NCBI GenBank assembly: GCA_008931825.1
Contig: QXVZ01024819.1
Coordinates: forward strand, 1 to 64,000
Origin: Phallusia fumigata
Taxonomy: Eukaryota > Chordata > Ascidiacea > Phlebobranchia > Ascidiidae
Direction: 5' to 3'
Length of the DNA stretch: 64,000 nt
The position numbers were made by a program, and so were the translations under genes. The notes below the pieces were generated by a model that searched no databases, was not told the origin of the DNA, and was given only the letters and a program-made list of their open reading frames with translations. Below, piece by piece: positions 55,629 to 64,000 of this stretch; positions within the stretch are counted from its first letter, which is position 1, and the number at the start of each line of letters is the position of its first letter.

Positions 55629-57853
55629 GAGTTAATTCCTAAATGTATTCACTAACTTATGTAGGAAATTGATGCTTGTTTAAGTCTTTTGCTAAAATCG
55701 TGCAAAATGAGTCTTCAAATTTTGTTCGAATAAAATGTATTAGTTGCCACAAATTTAAGCCCTATTGTAGCTAAAATAGTTTATGAGTGCTTCAGATTTG
55801 TTCCCACCTAGTGACAAAAAAAATCCAAAATTTATGGTGCTGGACTGAAATTAACGTTTACATTAATTTAGTAAAAATCGTTCCCCCTAATTGTTTCTGC
55901 TGTTATGTTGTTTAACTACATCTATACATTTAAAATGCTGCTACCATATATCATGTGTAATTATTTAACCAAGCAGTAAAAGAGTCTTGTTTTAAAGGTT
56001 TTGTGTTGGATCTGTGGGGAAATGATTTGGCTTTATTTTGTTGTAGCAAGAAAGATTTAATTAAAAATGTTTTATTGGTGTTTGAAAAAGTTTAACAAGT
56101 ATTGTGCTACTGCCTGCTACACATAATTACCACTTAGGAATGTTACCAACATACTGCATATATTTTTGGCATTAAAACCAAATGCAATTTTTATGAGAAG
56201 TAATTTATTGAACCTTTTGTTTAAAAGGCAGCAAATATATTTTGGCATTGTGATGAATGGCTATCGCATTTTTGTCCTACTTTCAAATGAAATTTATTTG
56301 TCGTATTATATATTCTTGTACAAGTTATGCACGAAGAAAAATTACAAAGGTTTTACCACATATATTTACATTTAATTTTTGAAATGTTTGCACTTTTAAA
56401 ACTGCAATATTAATGAATAATTTAGCCTTATTTATTAATTACACCATACAATGGAAAATAGATGTGTGTTTTTCACTCTTTCAGTTGGTAAATATTTTGT
56501 TAGATGCTAAGTAAGTGCTTTTTACAATAATTTATGTATGTATTAGCTTTCTAAGTCACTTTCAGTCAATTTACTGTTTTACACAACCTGCTAGTATTTT
56601 GTTGCAGCTCTAGTGATCATTAAAATAAAGTTTAAAAAATTTAATCAACTGATTTGTTAGTTGATTGTAAAATAGCCATTTGTGCGTTTCATTGTAGAAA
56701 GCTTTATGCACCTCTCAAAGTGTATTGTTATGCATAAAGTGGCATATGTTTTATTTGAAAAAATGTAATAAATAGTATTGACAGGTTCCTTTATTCCCCC
56801 CATGTTGAGGTATTTGCACCGGAAAATACAACATAAGTTTAGAAAATTGTATGTTTCATTGTTACAGTTGGTGTAGCGAAAAATGTATTTTACAGCTAGA
56901 AATCAGATGGATTCAGTACGGCAGTGTGCAACCTGCAAGTACTATTTTACGGGGCGGCGAACATGCACATTAATATACATATACATTGGTGACAGTGCTC
57001 TGGCTATTGTAACTGGTACAAGGTTTTAGACGTCAGAAAATGGATTAATATTAAATAAATCACATTCGTTCATAATATGTAGTTTTTGATGGTAGTTTTT
57101 GAAGTCCGTTATGTGCCTGGCAATAACGAAAAGGCTGTGCGCCCCTGATGGTTTCTCACGATGCCCAAAACACACTCTCTTGTGAGCCCTTGTCACATAA
57201 CGCCTTGTTATGACGGGGAAGCTGCAGCGCGTTGTTCTGTGATCCACCAATTGTGCCCTCAATTATTTTCGCGCCCCATAACATCTCAACGTTGCGCAGG
57301 TATTTCCGCCTTGGTGATTTTTTTGGTGAAATTTGGTCGCTTTTGGTGAAATGTTTTCTTTTACCGAGCGAAATAAACTTAACTCAACTCATTTAGGCAA
57401 TATGCTGCTCGGAGATGGTCTATGGTTTAGATTATTTATTGCCCGACTGGCGCCAAGGAGTTGTTTTTAACCTCGGAATAAAAGAGTATCAAAATTGTTT
57501 CGTCTTTTAATAACATATTAGCAACAACAACATCGAGAAACTTTTACAATAGAGTACGTTTAAAGAATTGTTGCCCCATCAAATTAAACAATAATTAGGG
57601 AAATTCCCTCTCAACTGAACGCGCGAACTCGTGTCAATGCAGAATGTCGCACCATAGATTACCTAGATTACTTGGTTAGTATTCTATGGTCGCACGACGA
57701 AGTAATGCGCGAACGATTTAAATCTCAACTTTGTTTTGTCGTTGTTTAAGCAGTCATTTTTACTCCAAAAGGTAGAAAAGTAGCAAGTTTGTGATAGTTA
57801 ATATGAAAAAAGTTGAATAAATATGACCTAAAGAGCTTTAACTTACGTTTAAC
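55629..57853. other. Intergenic region between IDH1 and TDRD5
   Basis: 3' UTR of the dehydrogenase and 5' side of TDRD5. From about 57020 to 57360 the base composition changes (GC-richer, CpG-containing), which looks like an inserted repeat rather than a gene; no terminal repeats were found. No supported coding exon. Confidence 0.45.
55729..55734 (+). terminator. Polyadenylation signal of IDH1
   Basis: AATAAA lies 100 bases after the stop codon of the dehydrogenase, in the expected orientation. Further AATAAA motifs occur downstream (about 56624), so longer transcripts are possible. Confidence 0.6.
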
Positions 57854-60800
57854 ATGACCGACTTAATTGCTGCAAAATCTGAAGTTAAGAAGGTGATTCG
57901 AAGCCTTCTTATTTCTGCCCCAAGCGGTAAGCAAACACTTATTTTTAGTTAAACAATTTTTTATCTTAGCAGAAATGTTCTACTGTGTGATAATACAAAT
58001 TTTGTATTTACTGCAGATAAATATTTTTGAAAGAGCCTAATTGTGAAAATGATGGTGACAAGAAAATGTTGATCTGATGCCAGCAAAACACAATGCAAAT
58101 TTTACCAAACTACTTTTAGCAAATGAATCTTTTTCCACATGTAGTGTATCATAAAAATACTTTTGCCTCAGTAAACTTGATTTATCTCCAACACCAGCAA
58201 TATATGTGCCAGGTTTTCAAAAAATATTTTGTCCTGTTTGTAACTCCAATTATGACTTAAAACAATCAGGAGCAATAAAATTAGTCATTCTTTTCTTGCC
58301 CAAACTTAAAGTGCCGTGGGGTTTAAGAAATATAAATTATAAGTGTTTCTGCCACAATGTATATTTCGAAACTTCTTCTATTGAGGTTTTGTGTTGTTTA
58401 GGCTTGACTTTGTCCATGTTGGAGCGAGATTACTATGCAGTCACGCATGAACCCTTTCCACATCGCAAATTTGGTTACTTTTCCGCTGCTGACTTTGCAA
58501 AGAGCCTTACAGACATTCTCTATGCAAAGATCACGAACAAGCAGTTAATGTTTTATGGCATTGCCGATGAGAAAACTGAACACATTCTAAAAATGGTGCA
58601 ACGGCAGAAAAAGCCAAAAAAATACAACAGAATGTTTCCAGAGGGATCACCAAGCCGAAAAAAGGATTTTAAATCATTTTCGGTGCGCCCAACAAATCAA
58701 TTTCCATCTGCCTTTCTCCGCTCAACAATCCATAAGCTCGTTTGTGCACACCCAGAGGGCTTTTCCTTGTCCCACTTACCTGAAATGTATCAAAAGCTGA
58801 ATGGGTTCGATTTGCCTGCTGAAAACATCATAAAAATGCCGAATATAATTTTTGGCATGCCTGATATTGCCAGACTGGAGTTTGGCCGTAGAGATAACAG
58901 TGGAAACAACTTGTATGTCTATCCATCAAAATCACTCCTTAACTATAAAACCCTTGTTGCTAACAAAGTGAAATTGAATGAGACTGCAGTCAACTTGGGA
59001 AAACCACCTGAACAAGCACAGCCAAAATATATCAATTCTGGAATCTCTGGAACACCAATGAAGACAGCTTCATCATCAAGTGTAACCAACAGTACTTCCC
59101 AAAGTTCACCTGGTACTGTGGAAAGTAGTACCTCCGCTCAAAGTTCCTCCACTACCACTGAAACTAGCAGCACAACCCAAAGCTCATCTGATACAACTGG
59201 AAGCACTACTACTGGCACCTCAAACTCCTCTTCTAGCACCACTGCAAGTAGTAGCACCTCAAAAAGTTCTTCAAATGCTACGGGAGGCAGTTCGTCACAT
59301 TGTACTGCTGCTAAACCAAAAACTGGTCTAAGTTGCATTCAAGAGGTGGAGTCAACACCAGCTGATAAACCAAAACTGAAGGTTCCAAAAAATGATGCAG
59401 AAACTTTATCAGAGATTTTCACACCAGAAGACCCACCAAAATGTAAGCAGTTACGGAATGAAATCATTGAACTGTTAGAAGATTATGAGAAAGGCCTTTG
59501 GGCAATTCGTCTTCCAATTATGTACAAGCAAAAGTTTAAAAAGGAACTTGATTTGAAGAAATTAGGATATTTCAGCACCATTGAATTCATGTCAACGCTT
59601 TCAGACCAAGTTAGCATCTGTAGACTCACGGAAACTGGGGATTGGCTGTTGTGTCTTCGCAAATATGAACAGGGCAGGAAAGACAAAGAAGGTAAAGCTA
59701 TTTAAGATGTCTTTCCCTGGTTTTTATTTTTTTGGCAAAACATTGTAAGAATAAACTTAGACTTTTAAACTTATGCCTGGCTTAGATAGATGAGTAGACA
59801 ATTGACTTGTATTAACGCTGTTAATGTTCCAATAACGCCTCCTTCCCCCATTCTTTCCCGAGCCAGAACTGTGAACACTTCAACATCAAATGTTCCAACT
59901 CCATTGAAACACAATAGTGTGGTACCTTGAAATACAAGTTACCATGAAGGCCAGGGTCTATACATTCCATTATCTTTTTTGGTGGGATTTGAATGTCTTT
60001 AAAATCAATTATCTTTTTTGTGATTGGATTTGAAAAAAAATGCGTTACCAAGAAAAACAACTGAAGGCAATTAAATTCACAATCTATAACCTGGTTAGGC
60101 GATGTTTTGTACACCGAAGATAAAATTTAATACAAAACAAACCATGATGGCATGAGCTATTGCCTAAACAAACCAAATTATATAAATTTTATATTCAAAC
60201 TTATTACAATATTTATGTTCTAAGTTTATGGTTTAAAATAACTATGGCAGCAAGGTACAACCCCAAACTTAATAAAACTTTCTCCTAAGGTTTGTGTTTT
60301 GTTTAAATTTGTTTTAAAATTTTTTTTGCATGTCAGGGTTATTAAAAGAAAAACCTTCGCCAAGTTTGATTGAGATTGAAAAGGAACTAAAACTATTAGT
60401 GGAGCGTTTTCCGGAGGGGATTACCTTCAGCAGTCTATCTAGTATTTACCAAATTCAGTTTGGCAAACCTTTTCCATTGCTGGAACTTGGTGTTACATCA
60501 ACAGAAGAGTTTATTGTAAAACTGCTTAACAGACTTGGCTGTTTAGATGGTAAGTAATAAAACTAAAATGATCATTATATAGTTCACAAATTTTATTGCA
60601 AACCTTTAGCAACTGCTGTTTGCACTGATGATAACAACAGTTATTATGTGTCCCCTTCCATATTGATTGCACTCTGTGTCTGTTTGTTTGGCCCTACAGC
60701 TTATCGATGTATTGTTTTCATAAAATGTTTGATGGATTTGGGTGAAACTTTTACAGCTGGAAGATATGATTGTGGCATGTCATCATTATGGGTGTCATGC

Positions 60801-63564
60801 GTCCCGTTAACCCAATTAGCTTTTGTGGTTGCCCCCCACAAAAAGGTATAATTATGGGTCCCCTTCCACGAAGGGGACACATATTGTTTTTACTCTGTTT
60901 TTTTCTGTCTAACGCGAGTTTGTTCCCACGTTTTAGTCATGAAGGAGTCGTCCAAATTTCTTCAAATTTTCACACATGATAGATGTGTATCTGAAGTTGT
61001 GCACTGTCAACTTTTTACCCCAATTCACCCATCGGTTCACCCACAGGCCCCNNNNNNNNNNNNNNNNNNNNNNNNNNNNNNNNNNNNNNNNNNNNNNNNN
61101 NNNNNNNNNNNNNNNNNNNNNNNNNNNNNNNNNNNNNNNNNNNNNNNNNNNNNNNNNNNNNNNNNNNNNNNNNNNNNNNNNNNNNNNNNNNTTTGACATT
61201 GAGATTGAAATTGACATGATGTAGGAAATGATTTAGTTAAATTATAAATGGAAATCTTTACTTTTAAATTTGTAAAACTGATTATTAAACCGATAACCTT
61301 CTAAAAACATCACTACTATTCAGAAATTGCATGTGTGTGGGGACCCATATGTTTATGCTAGCAGAAACAATCATGTTATAAAATGCCAAGGGAATTAGGG
61401 ACCCAATGTAATGTGGGTATTGAAAATATATCCAACATAATAAAGAAAATGGTATATGTGGAGAACATCATTTTGAGGGGGTCGTGTATGTGGAATGAAA
61501 ATATGGAGAACGCCACCTCTCTAGTATTATTAAACATTTTGTATGCTTTCACACAGAATAAAATCAGACAAGCTTTCCACAACAGTGCTTGCCCCACCTT
61601 TTTCAGCTAATAGATTGAGAATTAAACAAATTTCCTTTCTAAAACACTATTTTTGAGGTGGGGAATTATTACCCACTTTCTGAATTTTTTAAAATTAGTT
61701 CATCCCAAACAAATTTTTTAAACTGTTACAAGAACAATTGTGGGCCAAATAATTGAAATTCCTGAACCTGTGTAAGCCTGCAGAAACAATTATGTCATGA
61801 AACATTTGTAGTAAATAAATAATAGTGCAAAATAATAGTTTTAAATCGGATAATAGTGCATGTGGAGTGGTAGCATGGTAAAGTCAACCTTTTAGATGTT
61901 AAAATGTGTACAATAAAATGTATAAAAGTAAATTTTTGTAAATATTTTTATGGTCAATACTTCTTTGTAGGAAAGCTAATACTTCATTCCTCATCTGATA
62001 AATTGGTAGCGGAAGACACAAACATACCCACAGTACCTATTGATGCTGTTGGTAGTGGGGTCTGTTACAATTCACCTACTACACCCACCAAGGAATGGGA
62101 CTACTTTGATGTTTTTGTATCCCATGTTGTATCTCCTGGCGCTTTCATGATTCAAGTTATCGGAAATGAAACAACTTTGGCTTTGGATCACCTTATGGAT
62201 CAAATGGAAAAGTGTTACTCGAAACAAGAAGGACAATTTTACAGGTTTTATTATTGTGGACTTGTGGTAGATCTGCATTTAAAGTCGTGGCCTTTGTACT
62301 TTTTGCTGCTGATCTTTATCAGCATAATAAGTAAAGCTAACCACACAAAAGTAAGCAAAAACTATACTGTGAAAGATGTCGCTTAACTGCTCATAAAGAT
62401 GTCTGGTGGTGCAACTGACAGTTTCATTAAATAGGTTTTTAAATGTAGAATATCAAATTTAAATATTGTAATATTTTTAGCTAACTGACCAGGCAAATCG
62501 TTAGTAATAGTGCCTTGATGTCTAATAAGTTTTTTAAAACAGGAGGGTATCAGACTCCTTACAAAATAAAGTTAACTCCAGTCATTATAGTAAAAGCTAG
62601 CGATGCACCGAATCGCATAAATAAGGTTTGGACCAAAACCGAATATTCGTCAGTTTTTTCCAAATAAATTCGGCCGAATCATATATGACGCCACGCGATT
62701 CTGTACGCTACGCTTTTGACATAATCAAATGAGCTTTGCAGTCAAGCAAAACAGTGGTGCCACAACAGGATAGTTGTATTATTATCGTAGTTCAGTGGGT
62801 TTTAATGTTGCCTTGGCCGTTGTTAACAGCTTCCAAATAAACTACTGATCTTTTGCCGGGAGTGGACAAAACAATAATCCTTTTATAAAATCCAGTTGAC
62901 GCGATAAAAAACATCTGACCATCAAGACCTCGTTTTTAAAATGTATATGGCGTTAGCAATCATAAATACAATAACTTGCCACAAATAGCAGCAAAAATAC
63001 CCTATTTAACAGTTTTGTTACGTAACTGCACAATCATAAATACTTTGTTACATTTTTTTATCGTTACACATTATAGTTACACTGTAGTTTACACTGTAGT
63101 TAGGCACATTAGTTACACTGTAGTTAGTCAGATTGTGTGGTATGTAATTAGGCGAAATAGTATGTGTTGCGCCTGAAATACAAACACCGTTTTCTAGAAC
63201 AATATTTCTCTGATCGTAAAAGTTCAGTTTTGGCCGAATCGCAACAAATTATTCGGCTGAAACCGAATCTTCGTCAAAATCGTCGATTTTTCATAAAACA
63301 CATTAATAAACATGACTTTTTGTTGTTATTTACACCCACAGGCCTTTCCCGGTGTAAGTTGTGCTGTGGATGTTATATTAAAAAACTGTTTTTGTTCTTA
63401 AACAATAAACTCAATCAAATTAAAACATTGCAGCTTACTGATCTGTATTCTTGTGTTTGTTTTGTAGAATGCCTCTTCATTTAATCCATGTCGGGCAAAT
63501 ATGTGCCACAATTTATCATGGGGATAAAAACTGGAACAGAGCAATTGTTACTAAAGAACCAGAG
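57854..63564 (+). CDS. TDRD5: TDRD5, LOTUS-Tudor germline protein (5' part, continues past the window)
   Basis: TDRD5 is a germ-granule protein needed for piRNA biogenesis and transposon silencing in vertebrate male germ cells. Exons: 57854-57926, 58402-59691, 60337-60549, 61971-62244, 63468-63564; 649 residues, in phase, 3' end missing. It starts at ATG 57854 (MTDLIAAKSEVKKVIRSLLI), like vertebrate TDRD5 (...LRKEIRSLLIS). LOTUS domains lie at about 5-79, 127-201, 371-446 and 462-525: four, against three in the vertebrate protein. Residues about 245-327 are a Ser/Thr low-complexity linker. The extended Tudor domain begins near 569 (DYFDVFVSHVVSPGAFMIQV, then MEKCYSKQ, then VGQICATIYHGDKNWNRAIV), matching the TDRD5 order. 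The last exon in the window ends in a GC donor (gag|gcaagt). An alternative name would be TDRD7, but the N-terminus and the CYS.Q/MP spacing fit TDRD5 better. Confidence 0.88.
60640..61051. repeat. Dispersed repeat with GTCCCCTTC hairpin, cut by the assembly gap
   Basis: gtccccttcca occurs at 60650 and again at 60858, where gtccccttc-cac-gaaggggac makes a perfect 9-bp hairpin. It is followed by gacacatattg...ttttactctg, echoing ttgattgcactctg after the first copy. The composition is unlike the surrounding intron and it runs into the N gap, as high-copy repeats do. I cannot assign a family. Confidence 0.5.
61052..61191. other. Assembly gap (140 N)
   Basis: A run of 140 undetermined bases in the intron between TDRD5 exons 3 and 4. 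Frames drawn through it are meaningless. Confidence 1.
62597..63300. mobile_element. hAT-type element relic (GATGCACCGAAT family)
   Basis: The left part begins agcgatgcaccgaatcg and soon has aaaccgaatattcgtcag and attcggccgaatca. The right part has ttggccgaatcgcaac, attcggctgaaaccgaatc and ttcgtc. GATGCACCGAAT with TTCGGC repeats is a well-known hAT terminus. The right terminus itself was not found, so the end is approximate. Inside (63076-63130) acactgtagtt repeats three times. It is non-coding, in the TDRD5 intron before exon 5. Confidence 0.5.
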
Positions 63565-64000
63565 GCAAGTTTGTCCTATATACATTCCAGATCAATTTGT
63601 CATTTTTTAAATCAAAAGCTAGTCAGTAGTGGATCGACCTTTTTAAAGGGGGCCACTCATTGTCTTTACTGTTTTCTATCTCTAAACTTAAATATTTGCC
63701 CTGTCATCTGTTTGAATTGAAAAACTCATAGCAGCATTGGCTTACCACTAGCCCATGCGTTTTTAAATTGGATGGAATTTTGACAGACTGTGATAGGTCA
63801 TTATGAGTCTGTTTCGTGTAGTTAATGTAACTTCAGACACTATGTTTTAATACCAAAGTACCAATGTGTTCTAGGTGCAGAAACAGTAACACAGTGAAGA
63901 TCAGAAGTATTTAGAGGAAAGAAAACCAATATATATGAATAGTTTGGGGGGTTTTAGTATATGTGGAACAGCAATTATTCCAGCCTACTTTTTGCTATGT
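63565..64000. other. TDRD5 intron at the right edge
   Basis: Sequence after the GC donor of TDRD5 exon 5. The following frame reads on for some 50 codons, but it does not resemble the second half of a Tudor domain, so it is treated as intron. No next exon was seen before the edge. Confidence 0.5.

Noticed and set aside
59138-59338. Minus-strand Val/Glu-rich frame in TDRD5
   Set aside because: Antisense shadow of the Ser/Thr tract.
60939-61224. Open frames spanning the N run
   Set aside because: They consist of undetermined bases.
63565-63720. Read-through of TDRD5 exon 5
   Set aside because: The 52 codons after gag|gcaagt do not continue the Tudor fold pattern; a GC donor explains the end better.

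Overview
The window looks like nuclear DNA of a chordate, most likely an ascidian of the Ciona type. It is AT-rich, has compact multi-exon genes with GT-AG introns, and carries deuterostome genes: a corticotropin-releasing-factor (CRF) type receptor, TDRD5, SEC63 and cytosolic isocitrate dehydrogenase. It also has many short hAT-type elements and one block that looks like two haplotypes joined in tandem, as expected of a highly heterozygous genome. The species call is inference. All gene models below were built by hand from reading frame, splice sites and intron phase. I checked that every exon junction keeps the frame.

Layout. 1-4.2 kb: no gene seen. 4.2-29.5 kb (+): a class B (secretin-family) GPCR of the CRF/diuretic-hormone-44 receptor type, spread over about 11 confident exons plus two plausible leader exons; its long introns hold repeats. 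31.6-40.6 kb (-): two tandem paralogous six-exon genes encoding small single-membrane-segment proteins. Each ends in two PPxY motifs. I do not recognise the family, and it is the most interesting novelty here. 44.5-46.7 kb (-): SEC63, intronless. 47.8-49.0 kb (+): an intronless eight-finger C2H2 protein, head to head with SEC63. 49.8-55.6 kb (+): NADP-dependent isocitrate dehydrogenase, nine exons, 414 residues. 57.9 kb to the right edge (+): TDRD5, a germline LOTUS-Tudor protein, of which five exons (649 residues) lie in the window and the rest is cut off.

The genes do not form one pathway. They are ordinary neighbours: a peptide-hormone receptor, two probable NEDD4-ligase adaptors, an ER translocon component, a metabolic enzyme and a piRNA/germ-granule factor. 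Accessory DNA is mostly hAT-type inverted-repeat elements, several with 8-bp target duplications that can be read directly. Assembly problems are visible at single Ns (14086, 50971, 51372) and at a 140-N gap (61052-61191).
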